Of a stretch of 64,000 nt of DNA, positions 35,573 through 44,705 are shown piece by piece. Under the pieces are notes generated by a model that made no database searches, was not told where the DNA came from, and worked only from the letters and a program-made list of their open reading frames with translations. Numbering within the stretch: the first letter of the stretch is position 1; each line of letters starts with the position of its first letter. The DNA lies in assembly GCF_014384885.1 (NCBI RefSeq), contig NZ_JACRST010000003.1, forward strand, positions 1 to 64,000, read 5' to 3'. The position numbers and the translations under genes are program-made. This DNA comes from Ligaoa zhengdingensis (GTDB lineage Bacteria > Bacillota > Clostridia > Oscillospirales > Ruminococcaceae).

Positions 35573-35790
35573 TTATCCTCCATTTTCGCCGTTCCCCGTC
35601 AGCCTATGGGAAAGATATTCATCCAACTCAGACACGGCTACAACCTGTACCTCTAGCAGCACTTTTTCCAGCACAGCGCCCCCTGAATAAGCCTGCGGGT
35701 ACGGGCTTTGCGCTCCTTTATGCGATCCCGCGCCTGCGCTTCTTCTAATTGATGCTGTGCCTGCAAGAACTTCTTTTCTGTATCGGTCAT
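35573..35790 (-). pseudogene. Small DUF3847-like protein, frameshifted
   Basis: Starts MTDTEKKFLQAQHQLEEAQ at 35790 after GGAGG, continues RIKERKARTRRLIQGA, then stops early. The other frame carries on VLEKVLLEVQVVAVSELDEY to a TAA at 35573-35575. A one-base change near 35680 accounts for this. Helical Lys/Arg-rich proteins of this type are common in such elements. The family call is tentative. Confidence 0.45.
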
Positions 35791-35802
35791 GCGAAAACCT
35801 CC

Positions 35803-36021
35803 TTATCTTCGTTTCTGCCAGATAATCTCATATCCCAGCGCGTCAGCAAGTTGGACAGCCTCGATGTAGCGCAGGGATTCCCGCTGGAGCTTGTTGGACA
35901 GGTTGGAAACGCTGTCGCTCCCACCGTGTTCGTCCCGAAGAAGATCAACCACCTCCTGCATGGTCATTCCCTGACGGACGATGTACGATTTGATCTCGTT
36001 TCTTAAGTTAGATTTCATCAT
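35803..36021 (-). CDS. Small XRE-like helix-turn-helix protein
   Basis: 72 residues that are little more than a Cro/CI-type HTH: MTMQEVVDLLRDEHG, SVSNLSNKLQRESLRYIEAVQLADALGYEI split by a loop. GGAGG lies six bases before ATG 36021. It is one of the few intact genes in the mobility half of element 2 and probably controls it. Confidence 0.75.
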   Translation of the reverse strand: MMKSNLRNEIKSYIVRQGMTMQEVVDLLRDEHGGSDSVSNLSNKLQRESLRYIEAVQLADALGYEIIWQKRR

Positions 36022-36546
36022 CTTTTACCTCCATATTTTCGTGTAGTGAGTTTTCGTATCGGTGATGCTGGTGTGTTTGCAAGTGAAAATCCCGCCGTGC
36101 GGCAAATCCGCTCAGATTTTTGCCCATGATGCCCTATTCATAACAGAACCCTATCAGCTTCATTGTTTTTGCGTGGGAACATACGGAACGGGAGAATATG
36201 CCGCAGTCCGGTGCCGCGGCTTCACGCTTCGGTAAATCACCGAACGGTGTGCTGCGTTCGACCTGCGGCAAAAACCTTCACGGATTTCACAAGCATTGAT
36301 TTTGGAGTCGCAAAATTAAGCCGCCTATGTACGGCTCAGTACGGCAAAACAGTGTTGTGTACGCTTCTGTACGTCCTGTGCGCCGCTTTTAGCACGTTGG
36401 GCGGGCGTGCAACAGGCTGATTTTGCACGCAACTGTGAAGCACTTCACGAAACGCACAAGCACAAGCCGTTTTTCAGAGATGGAGTTGAAAAGTGCCGTA
36501 CAGAGTGTACGGCGTGTACGGAAATTTTGAAGTTCACTTTCCACTT
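36022..36546. other. Stretch without a recognisable gene
   Basis: 525 bases between the HTH gene and the primase remnant. Several short inverted repeats are present, but no frame has a ribosome site or family motif. It may hold origin or regulatory sequence of the element. Confidence 0.5.
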
Positions 36547-36893
36547 TTAATAGGGCAGCGGATTGACCACCTCAATGCCCATGAAGCCCCGCACACGCTT
36601 GCCGCTGATGCGGACGTTGTTGGTGGCTTCCACATTAGATTTGATATAGTTGGTCTTGGGCAAAGCACTCATATCCATATCATCGTCCACCATCAGGAGC
36701 TTGTTTTCGAGGTCAGCGCGGCTGAACCGGTTGCTCTCGACCTTCTGGATGCTGGTGGTATTCATGCTGTTGCCCAGCAGGGAACGCATGATAACCCGAT
36801 GCGGCTCTTGTCCTCGCCGTCCTTGCCGATGAGCATGAGCATTTTCTGCCCCATGGTACAGGCGAATGGCATGACAAGTCTTTCCTTGTTCAT
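36547..36893 (-). pseudogene. Fragment of phage/plasmid (P4/D5-type) primase-helicase
   Basis: Two frames together give MNKERLVMPFACTMGQKMLM, a P-loop-like IGKDGEDKS, then SLLGNSMNTTSIQKVESNRF and LMVDDDMDMSAL. This matches the helicase part of D5-like primases. The 5' part is missing, a frameshift lies near 36795, and the second Gly of the P-loop is Asp. It cannot work as an ATPase as read. Confidence 0.6.
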
Positions 36894-36937
36894 ATCTGTA
36901 TGGTATAATTTAAAAAACGTGACAAGAGGAAAACCGT

Positions 36938-37500
36938 ATGGCCGCACCTATCACCGACCACAATCTTCTGACGCTGGAGTACTGGCAGAACAGCGTGACT
37001 TATGAGGGGAAAACCGTACCAAGCGGCACTATTGGCTGCGAGGTACTGAACATCTCGGATACGCTGTGGGAGGAACTGGCACAGGCAAGTATCCCGCTGC
37101 GGAAGATTGTTGCAGCAATCGGAGAGAACAAGTTGACCGCCGAGTTGCTGCGTCCTGCCAAGGACAGTATTTTGCGGATGATCCGGCTTGCCAAGGCTAC
37201 GCACCAAATGACAAGCATGGGCGTACCTGCCGTCAAGTTGGAAATCTCCGTGGGCGTGAACAGCGGGAGCTTGCCGCCGACCATCCCATTAAGAGAATAT
37301 ACACGACGCGGTTCAATACGATCACGCAATATCTTGGACGCGGCACGCTGGACGAGCAGACCTCCGCTGTGATGAAGATGCTGGCAAAAAGCAAACTGGA
37401 AAAAGCGCTGCAAGACAACCGGTATGCACAGGGCAGCTACGCCGCTGAAATGGAGCAGGCTGCTCTGCTGGCAGAGGCAAAAGCAAATTTGAAGCAGTAA
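36938..37500 (+). pseudogene. Unknown element protein, frameshifted
   Basis: GAGG lies before ATG 36938. The first frame gives MAAPITDHNLLTLEYWQN and EVLNISDTLWEELAQASIPL. Near 37295 the sense passes to the next frame: TTRFNTITQYLGRGTLDEQT, then a helical end, KLEKALQDNRYAQGSYAAE. The family was not recognised. The gene is read toward the sigma-like gene 30 bases downstream. Confidence 0.5.
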
Positions 37501-37530
37501 GCAAAAGCCATTGCGGAGGGAGGTGCGGAT

Positions 37531-38522
37531 ATGAAGGATAACCGTGACAAGCAGATACCGGAGCAGCTTGCTGGTTACTCATGGGATTTATCCGGCTATG
37601 CGGCGAAAGTACCGTTCTATAACACGGACGATTTGACGATGCAGGAAGTAAAGAGCGTTTTTCAGCTCACACCGGAACCGCCAAAGATGGAGCTGAACGA
37701 CTACATACGCAAAGCTGTCCAGCGAAAAGATTTTTCCTTTTTTTGCACCACTTTGAACGGCAGCTCAACAGCTGGGTTTACCGTTTTCTCTCGCAGAATG
37801 GCCTTGACCGCTATGGTCCGGCGCGGTTTCTGGACTACAAGCTGGAAGTCCTTCAAATGCTGCGGTACTGTCTGCCAAAGTATGACCTGGCACAGGGAAC
37901 GGAGTTCCTGAAATATGCCAGGCACTATGTCCGTGATGGGCTGCTATTCTGCCGCATGATAGGCGAAGCCGGTTCGTTCTCCAGCCTTGCGGAGTACCGG
38001 CGCGTGCGTCAGATCGGCGCGATATACAACAATCCGGGAAAGAGCCGCGCAGAGATCGTTTCCGAGTTTGCCGCCAAAAGCGGATACAAAGACGAAAGCA
38101 CAACGGCGGATGAACCGCTGACCATTGCCCAGCGCAACCGCAGTATTGTTCCCCTCTACCGCACAGAACAGGATGAGGAAGGCGAGGAAACCGGCGAGGA
38201 TGTAACACGCAACGATAGCTGGAACTATGCCGAAATCCTATGGAATGGGATTCAGGCTAAAGAGGTTGCGGCGGCGTTTGACAATAAGGAGCAATGGTAT
38301 CTGGAAAATGCGATCTGCATGACCTGCGGGCACGTCAGCCCCTTGTCTACGCAGCCCACCTTTGAAGATTTGGCTGTGGATTTTGAAGGTACGACAGCCA
38401 GCGGTGCGGAGCGGTTTTACCGGCGTACATTGGACAAGCTGCGGCTGAACCTGTTGGAAAGCGGTCTCATTCATACCGTGACGCTGAAACAGACAAAACG
38501 CCAGAAGAAGAACAAAAAATAG
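37531..38522 (+). pseudogene. Sigma-70-like factor of the element, frameshifted in a T run
   Basis: GGGAGG precedes ATG 37531. The first frame reads MKDNRDKQIPEQLAGYSWDL to RKDFSFF. At a T7 run (about 37737-37744) the sense moves to another frame: HHFERQLNSWVYRFLSQNGL, LAQGTEFLKYARHYVRDGLL (sigma region 2-like), then AEYRRVRQIGAIYNN (region 3-like) and a C-terminal region-4-like part. Such factors occur in Clostridia integrative elements. The homopolymer site makes slippage or a read error possible. Confidence 0.55.
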
Positions 38523-38524
38523 CC

Positions 38525-38746
38525 GCCGCTGTCTACCTGTATCAGGCGGACAACGACGGCGACTGGGGCGAGATTCAGTTTGACTTTGAAAACGGCACGG
38601 CGGAGATCATTAAGTTGGCAGAGTGGGACACAATAAAGTCCAACATTTTTGCTCAAACGGCGATCCGCTATATCCAGAACCTACCGGAAGCAAGGGTGCT
38701 GAAAGAAACGGTCGTGCCGTTTAAGATGGAGACTTTGGAAAAATAG
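38525..38746 (+). pseudogene. Open fragment without a start codon
   Basis: The frame encodes AAVYLYQADNDGDWGEIQFD, then EIIKLAEWDTIKSN and ends FKMETLEK at 38744-38746. It looks like true coding sequence, but no ATG, GTG or TTG start with a ribosome site was seen. It partly follows the sigma-like gene. The family was not recognised. Confidence 0.35.
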
Positions 38747-38858
38747 GTTTCTATCGTAAAAGAAAATACGGTACTGGCACTCATCAATCAGAACACAATC
38801 ACACTATATCAGACAGATTGTCTGTTCTGCGGAAAATGGTTACTTGGAGGGAAGCATC

Positions 38859-41339
38859 ATGCCGAAACTAAAATGGAATTTGAATACCATCTACATATCA
38901 GAGCGGCTGCAGGAGAGCCTGCGCCCTATCTCCCGCTGCGCCTTGACCACCGTGGTTGCCCCCATGGGCTACGGGAAAACCACGGCGGTGAACTGGTATC
39001 TGGAGGAGCGCACAAAGACAGAGCCGCTGAAGGTCATTCGCATCAGCGTGTATTCTGATAACCTTGCGATTTTCTGGAAAAGCGCACAGGACGCCTTTGC
39101 CCGCGCCGACTTTGATTTCCTGCGGGACTACGCCTGTCCCACGGACGCGGCTGGCAGCGGACTGCTGGTGGACGACCTCTGCCATGAGCTGGCGGCAGAG
39201 GAGCCTTGCTACATTTTCATTGATGATTTTCACCTGCTGACCGATAGGCGTGCGTCGGTGTTCCTCTGTACGCTTACAAACCGCCTGCCGGGAAATGTCC
39301 ACATCATCGTTGCCAGCCGGGACCGCTTTCTGCCCGCTGCGGAGACAGTGCGATTGGGGGTTAAAGTCTATCAAATCGGCACGGAGCAGCTCAGGCTCAA
39401 CCACACGGAGCTTGCCGTCTACGCCCACCGATGCGGTACGGATCTTTCCGATGCGCAGGTCGAAAACCTCCTTTATTCCAGCGAGGGCTGGTTTTCCGCT
39501 GTCTATCTAAACCTGCGGACGCTTTCCGAGCGCGGAGTGCTGCCCGACCGCAATTCCGATATCTACACCACCTTTACCGCTGCCATGATCGATCCGCTGC
39601 CAAAGCAGCAGCGGGAGTTTTTAGCGGTCATGGGCCTTGCCGATGAGTTCACCGTGGAGATGGCGCATTTTATCACAGGAGATACCAACGCAGGGCAGAT
39701 ACTCTCTATGTTGACCGCACAAAACGCATTTGTGAAGTGCCTGCCAGATGGCATCACATACCGTTTTCACCACATGATGAAGGAGTGTGCCGAGCGCACC
39801 TTTGAGATGCTGGATGCGGAAAGGCGGGCCTTCTATCAGAAACGCTTCGGCGCATGGCATGAAGCGCATCACCAGTATCTCCACGCCATAGCGTCCTACC
39901 GGCGCTGCGGCGACTATGATGCGCTGCTTCGCGTGGTGCGGGAAGATGCGGGTATCCTCCTTGCATCTCTCAAGCCCACTGACGTGCTGGAGGTTTTGAC
40001 GGAATGTCCGATCTCCACGCTCAAGAAACACCCGCTCGCCTTGCTGGTTCTGATGCGCAGCATGTTCAACTGGCGGAACATTCCGAAAATGATGGAACTG
40101 AAAGAAATCCTGCTGGCCGCCATTGAAGAAAACCCGGAGCTGTCCGCAGAGGAGCGCGGCAATCTGTTGGGTGAATGTGACCTCATCATGAGTTTCCTTT
40201 GCTACAACGACATCAGCGCCATGAGCCGTCTGCACCGCAGTGCCAGCACACAAATGTCCCGACCGGCCATCAGCATCCAAAACAGCGGCGGATGGACGTT
40301 TGGTTCTCCATCAGTGCTGATGATGTTTTACCGTGCGCCGGGCGAGCTTCAAAGCGAGCTTGTGGAGATGGACGAATGTATGCCGCATTACTACAAAATC
40401 ACCAACGGGCACGGGCAGGGTGCGGAGAAAATCATGCGTGCAGAAGCGGCGTTTATGCAGGGACGCCTCACGGACGCACACATTGAATTGGAAAGCGCCT
40501 ACGCTCAAATTGAGGGCAATGGGCAGGAGAACATGGCTCTCTGCTGTGATTTCCTTGCATGGCGACTCTCGCTGCATAAAGGGGTGGAGCATCGCTGTAC
40601 CCTTGAGGAGCGCCGTGCGGAACTGCTGCGGCAACACAACGCCGCGTGGCTCAATATTTGGAACGCCACCAGCGCCTATTACCACGCTCTGCGGGGTGAT
40701 ACGGAGAATATCCCGGAGGTATTCGCGCAGCACCAGCTTTCCTCCGTCAATATCCTTGCGCCGGGCAAGCCGATGATGGAGATGATCGAAAATCAGGTGT
40801 ATCTTGCTCAAGGTTCTTATGCAAAGGTCATTGGACGAAGCGAGGGGCTACTTGCCGTGTGCGAGGGGATGCATTACGCGCTGGTGACGCTGCACATCCG
40901 TATTCAGACTGCGGCGGCCTATGAGAGGCTGGGCAAGTACGAGGAAGCACACACATTGATCTCAAAGGCGCTTTCCGATGCCGCACCGGACGGCTTTGTG
41001 ATGCCTTTTGTAGAAAACTACGGTTATCTGGAGCCAATGCTGGCGAGGGGAATTCAGAACGACCTCATTGCACAGATTATCGAGTTCGGCGAAACGGCGA
41101 AGCGGCGAAAAGATGAAAGCGTCCGACCGCCAGCGTTCGCCGCACTGACGGGACGGGAATATGATATCGTGGGTCTGATGGCAAAGCGCCTGAGCAACCG
41201 CGAGATCGCGGAAAAGCTGTTCCTATCCGAGGGCAGCGTCAAGCAGTATGTAAATCAAATCTACTCAAAGCTCCATATTGAGGGCGACACCCGGACAAAA
41301 CGAAAGCAGTTGACTGACCTATTATCACAAAAGACCTAA
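38859..41339 (+). CDS. LuxR-type STAND regulator (MalT/LAL-like)
   Basis: 826 residues. N-terminal NTPase with Walker A APMGYGKTT (about 34-42) and Walker B-like CYIFIDDFH. A long helical TPR-like sensor region follows (about 330-740). The C-terminal LuxR HTH is LTGREYDIVGLMAKRLSNRE then EKLFLSEGSVKQYVNQIYSK (about 765-815). ATG 38859 has GGAGG eight bases upstream; the frame runs back to TTG 38844. It is intact, unlike the mobility genes before it, and directly precedes the lipoprotein/LemA operon, so it is the probable activator of that operon. The ligand is unknown. Confidence 0.9.
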   Translation: MPKLKWNLNTIYISERLQESLRPISRCALTTVVAPMGYGKTTAVNWYLEERTKTEPLKVIRISVYSDNLAIFWKSAQDAFARADFDFLRDYACPTDAAGSGLLVDDLCHELAAEEPCYIFIDDFHLLTDRRASVFLCTLTNRLPGNVHIIVASRDRFLPAAETVRLGVKVYQIGTEQLRLNHTELAVYAHRCGTDLSDAQVENLLYSSEGWFSAVYLNLRTLSERGVLPDRNSDIYTTFTAAMIDPLPKQQREFLAVMGLADEFTVEMAHFITGDTNAGQILSMLTAQNAFVKCLPDGITYRFHHMMKECAERTFEMLDAERRAFYQKRFGAWHEAHHQYLHAIASYRRCGDYDALLRVVREDAGILLASLKPTDVLEVLTECPISTLKKHPLALLVLMRSMFNWRNIPKMMELKEILLAAIEENPELSAEERGNLLGECDLIMSFLCYNDISAMSRLHRSASTQMSRPAISIQNSGGWTFGSPSVLMMFYRAPGELQSELVEMDECMPHYYKITNGHGQGAEKIMRAEAAFMQGRLTDAHIELESAYAQIEGNGQENMALCCDFLAWRLSLHKGVEHRCTLEERRAELLRQHNAAWLNIWNATSAYYHALRGDTENIPEVFAQHQLSSVNILAPGKPMMEMIENQVYLAQGSYAKVIGRSEGLLAVCEGMHYALVTLHIRIQTAAAYERLGKYEEAHTLISKALSDAAPDGFVMPFVENYGYLEPMLARGIQNDLIAQIIEFGETAKRRKDESVRPPAFAALTGREYDIVGLMAKRLSNREIAEKLFLSEGSVKQYVNQIYSKLHIEGDTRTKRKQLTDLLSQKT

Positions 41340-41364
41340 CCTTTGGTTAATGGTTATCTTTTTG

Positions 41365-41399
41365 AATCCACCGTACAATATTTGTACGGTGGATTTTTT
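41365..41399 (+). terminator. Terminator of the LuxR-type gene
   Basis: 14-bp perfect stem (41365-41378 with 41382-41395) ending in T6. Confidence 0.9.
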
Positions 41400-41432
41400 C
41401 GCCTTTATTTGACTGAAAAGGAGGATGTGCAT

Positions 41433-41672
41433 TTGAACCGGAGGTATATTGCAGCCGTTGCACCGTTGCCTGATCGCGTGCTGCAAGTCGATTTTGTGTC
41501 CGGAAGTCGGCTTTTGCTTGATATGAAACCCTATCTGGACAAGATCCGTTTCCGCCCGCTTGCAGATACGCTAGTGTGGAACAGCGCCGTGACCAACGGT
41601 ATCTTCGTCCGCTTCGGCAATGTGGAATTGAGCCACGATGAGATCTTGTCCATGGCGGAGCAGGAACATTGA
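41433..41672 (+). CDS. DUF2442 family protein
   Basis: 79 residues from TTG 41433, with AAAGGAGG eight bases upstream. YIAAVAPLPDRVLQVDF, LLLDMKPYL and VELSHDEIL fit DUF2442, small proteins of unknown role often near toxin-antitoxin or regulatory genes. It heads the lipoprotein operon, 31 bases before the first lipoprotein. The hairpin before it separates it from the regulator, so a promoter may lie around 41340-41430. Confidence 0.75.
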   Translation: MNRRYIAAVAPLPDRVLQVDFVSGSRLLLDMKPYLDKIRFRPLADTLVWNSAVTNGIFVRFGNVELSHDEILSMAEQEH

Positions 41673-41703
41673 TTCAACTTATCTGAAAAAGGAGAAAAGA
41701 ACA

Positions 41704-42435
41704 ATGAAAAGCTGGAAAACATATTTGTCCCTTGTGCTGGCGCTGGTAATGTGCATGGCCCTGACCGCCTGCGGCGGCGACAGCGGAAACGGCGATGACG
41801 AATTTGGCGCCCCAGAATCCTTTGAAGGAATGGTCAAGGATTCGCAGCTCCTGACGGACTATGCCATGTATTGGGGAACCTGGACAGGCGAGGATAACAG
41901 CGAACTGATTGTGGAGATGAACGACAGCGGCGACGAGGTGCGCTATGCGCTGTACGACGACAATACCGATCTGACGGCCAGCGGCTACATTCAGGCTGTG
42001 CCGGAATACAGTGCTGATTATTTCTATAACGAGCACGACGGCGTGGCGCACCACAGCTGGTTTGATGATGACGGTGTACTTCATATTGATTTCTTCGGCG
42101 TCTTTACCAAGGTGAGCGGCGATGTGCCTGGTGAAAACGTCGGATTTGCAGACATTGCCGGTGAGTGGTACTGGAACGGCCAGCTTGACACGTCCAGCTA
42201 TATCGAAATCGACGAAGACGGCGAATGGGAGCTTTATGAGCTCGACGCCGACGCGGACTTCGTTCTTGTGGATTACGGCTACTTGGAGCGTGACACCGAG
42301 GACGAAGACCAGTATTACGCCCATTCGAATGAATTCGAGGGCGTGACTTATGACATGTATACGACCAATGAAAAGACCCTGTTTGCCTGGGGCGGCGAGG
42401 GAGATACCTATGCGCAGCTGTCGGATGGGCAGTGA
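41704..42435 (+). CDS. Lipoprotein 1 of the cargo operon
   Basis: 243 residues. A lipoprotein signal peptide with lipobox ALTAC (Cys about 21) leads to a very acidic mature part. Two similar units are seen: MYWGTWTGEDNSELIVE...YIQA and IAGEWYWNGQLDTSSYIEID...YGYLERD, suggesting repeated small beta domains. AAGGAG precedes the ATG. Unit 2 resembles units in lipoprotein 3. The function is unknown; it is expected on the outer face of the membrane. Confidence 0.8.
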   Translation: MKSWKTYLSLVLALVMCMALTACGGDSGNGDDEFGAPESFEGMVKDSQLLTDYAMYWGTWTGEDNSELIVEMNDSGDEVRYALYDDNTDLTASGYIQAVPEYSADYFYNEHDGVAHHSWFDDDGVLHIDFFGVFTKVSGDVPGENVGFADIAGEWYWNGQLDTSSYIEIDEDGEWELYELDADADFVLVDYGYLERDTEDEDQYYAHSNEFEGVTYDMYTTNEKTLFAWGGEGDTYAQLSDGQ

Positions 42436-42455
42436 GTGATTTTGTGAGGCATGAT

Positions 42456-43823
42456 ATGAGTAAGAGGCTGCATCTGACCTTCGTGCTGGCACTGATACTG
42501 TGTCTGAGTCTAACCGCCTGTGGAAGCGACAACGACCTGGCATCGCCGGATGAAGTTGCGAAGGGTAACGAGCTCGTGACCGACATGGCGTTTCTCGACG
42601 GAATGTGGAGCAACGACGGACTTTCCATGCTCTATTTTAACAGCGATGGCGGCTACTATGTCTATCATTCCACCTACGGCCCCACCGGACGCGGCGAGTT
42701 TACCGACGAGACCGGCAAGCCCATGATCAACTACGGCGGCTTCCTGTATGACTTTTATCTGCGCGATGACGGCGTACTGCTGCCGAACCAGAACGGCGAG
42801 GGCGGCGATACGCCGGACATCGACCATCACACCTTCCGCCGCGACAACGAAGCGGAAATCTGTCTGTGGGAGCTGGACAATTATGACGGTATGTGGCAGA
42901 ACGCGGCGGGCGAAACCATCGTCATCGACGCCTCGCTGAGCGAGTACACAGCCTGTTCATCGAAGTATTCCTCAAGCGGTACCATCGGCGACGAGGAGCA
43001 GGGCAGAGGGCTTTACCTTTATGATGACGGCAGTCGCGCCTACATTTGCCCCTCCGCCGACGGCAACAGCTTCACAATCTCCAGCGGCTTTGCCGGGCGT
43101 TACAGCGAGGACGGACACTTCGACGGCGTTTTTTACCGGGATGGCGACATAGAAGCCTATACCGACCTTTCGAACGCAGAGTTCTACTATGATTTCTGGC
43201 AATGGTATTTCGACGGCGTGAATGATTATTGCTTAGGTGACGACTATGAGGTCAGAGAGGATGGCCTTGCCTATCACGTCAAAGATGGAAAAGTCTATCC
43301 TGCGGGCTGGATCCCCGAGGAACGATACGATCCCGCCGACGACTGGGGCGAGCAGTTCGCGGCAGACAAGATTCTCGTACTGACAGGCGGCGTACTGCCC
43401 TTCACCAATATACAGAACCTGAGCTCTGACAACAACCCGGACGGCACCTATTATTACGAGGACGTCACCGAGGACGGACTCATCGTGGTAAACATAGCGG
43501 AACAGAGCTGCTTTGAGCCTGACGTGCAGGATATGGAGGATTATCTGACGGCCTGCGTCCTGTCGCTGAGTGATGCGGATACCTATGAGCTGCTGTCTGC
43601 TGAGGAGAACGAGGAATACAGTGAAAATCTGAGTTATCCCGTTTACATCGTAAAGTATACCGCCGGTGATGGTGAGGACACCCGGAGATGGATCGTCTTT
43701 GCCACAGACACAGACAACTATACCTATCTCTATGGCTTCTGCGAGGCCCCTGACGCCGCAGAGGACATGGATGAGACCTATCAGAGCATTTTTGCGCAGC
43801 TATATTTGAGCGATGAAGGATAA
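42456..43823 (+). CDS. Lipoprotein 2 of the cargo operon
   Basis: 455 residues. Lipobox LSLTAC follows a typical hydrophobic segment. Mature part acidic, with units FLDGMWSNDGLSMLYFNSDGG and NYDGMWQNAAGETIVID that share the G-x-W start of lipoprotein 1. A C-terminal region (from about 330) is different and may be a separate alpha/beta domain. GTGAGG lies seven bases before ATG 42456; a GTG at 42432 overlaps the preceding gene end and is less likely. Confidence 0.78.
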   Translation: MSKRLHLTFVLALILCLSLTACGSDNDLASPDEVAKGNELVTDMAFLDGMWSNDGLSMLYFNSDGGYYVYHSTYGPTGRGEFTDETGKPMINYGGFLYDFYLRDDGVLLPNQNGEGGDTPDIDHHTFRRDNEAEICLWELDNYDGMWQNAAGETIVIDASLSEYTACSSKYSSSGTIGDEEQGRGLYLYDDGSRAYICPSADGNSFTISSGFAGRYSEDGHFDGVFYRDGDIEAYTDLSNAEFYYDFWQWYFDGVNDYCLGDDYEVREDGLAYHVKDGKVYPAGWIPEERYDPADDWGEQFAADKILVLTGGVLPFTNIQNLSSDNNPDGTYYYEDVTEDGLIVVNIAEQSCFEPDVQDMEDYLTACVLSLSDADTYELLSAEENEEYSENLSYPVYIVKYTAGDGEDTRRWIVFATDTDNYTYLYGFCEAPDAAEDMDETYQSIFAQLYLSDEG

Positions 43824-43837
43824 AGGAGGCGAGCCAC

Positions 43838-44683
43838 ATGAAAAGAAGAATGCCATATCTTCTAACGAGGTTGGTGCTGGTGCTTTGCCTGCTATGCACA
43901 GCCTGCGGTGGAACGGAGAATTCGCTCTCTCCTCAGGACGATCCAAACGAGGGTCTGGGCAGGAGGCTCAATGAGGACACGGTGAATGATTTCAGCGAGT
44001 ATGCGGGCATCTGGCTGGGCGAGGCGGACAATGATTACGATTCCATGGAGATCGACGCGGAGGGCAACTGGACGCTTTACCTCAGCGGCGATGTTGTAGA
44101 TGACGGTTATCTGCGGTATGAGCCGGAGTGGGAGGGCGTCTACGCCTACAGTAATCAGGAAGATTCCGGCAGCCGTATTGCGCTGGAAAACGGGCAGCTT
44201 TACAGCGCCTCTTACGGTTACTTCAACTACGGCGACGGAATGGAATATCTCTGGTATGAGAACGGCGGAGGGGATCACAACGGCAACCACCGGCTCACCG
44301 AGTACGATGAGCCCTATCCGTCCGAGGTCGATGTACCGGACTGGAACGGTCGTCTGAACGGGAATCCGGATTCGTATTGGAGCCGGAACTCAGACCTCTG
44401 CCAGCGGAATGTCTCCGAATTTGAGGGCGTATGGCACTACGACGGCGATCTCTCGGCTGAGACCTACATTGTGATCGATGGATCCGGAAACTGGAGCTAC
44501 TACCAGCGTGCCCCCGGCTCCGAGCCTGCGGAAATGGATTGCGGTACGTTCTCTTACTCCACGGATGAAGCAAGCACCTATTATGCAAATTCCACCATGA
44601 ATGAAGGAATGTCGTACCGGGTGTTTGAGTTTGATGATGTTTTGGTCTGGGGTGACGAGGGCGCTTACTGCCTGATGGAGTGA
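43838..44683 (+). CDS. Lipoprotein 3 of the cargo operon
   Basis: 281 residues. Lipobox LLCTAC near residue 24. Two units match lipoprotein 1: EYAGIWLGEADNDYDSMEID...DDGYLRY and FEGVWHYDGDLSAETYIVID...DCGTFSYS, each followed by a Y-x-A/N-rich strand. AAGGAGG precedes ATG 43838. It and lipoprotein 1 probably arose by duplication. Confidence 0.8.
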   Translation: MKRRMPYLLTRLVLVLCLLCTACGGTENSLSPQDDPNEGLGRRLNEDTVNDFSEYAGIWLGEADNDYDSMEIDAEGNWTLYLSGDVVDDGYLRYEPEWEGVYAYSNQEDSGSRIALENGQLYSASYGYFNYGDGMEYLWYENGGGDHNGNHRLTEYDEPYPSEVDVPDWNGRLNGNPDSYWSRNSDLCQRNVSEFEGVWHYDGDLSAETYIVIDGSGNWSYYQRAPGSEPAEMDCGTFSYSTDEASTYYANSTMNEGMSYRVFEFDDVLVWGDEGAYCLME

Positions 44684-44705
44684 TGGAAAGAAAGAGAGGA
44701 TGACG

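Noticed and set aside
35200..35583. 127-codon minus-strand frame beginning MEDKPVAFSRKD
   Set aside because: It runs across the candidate oriT palindrome and the terminator-like hairpin, with no clear domain. Frames like this are often annotated in such elements, so it may deserve a search, but the sequence alone does not support it.
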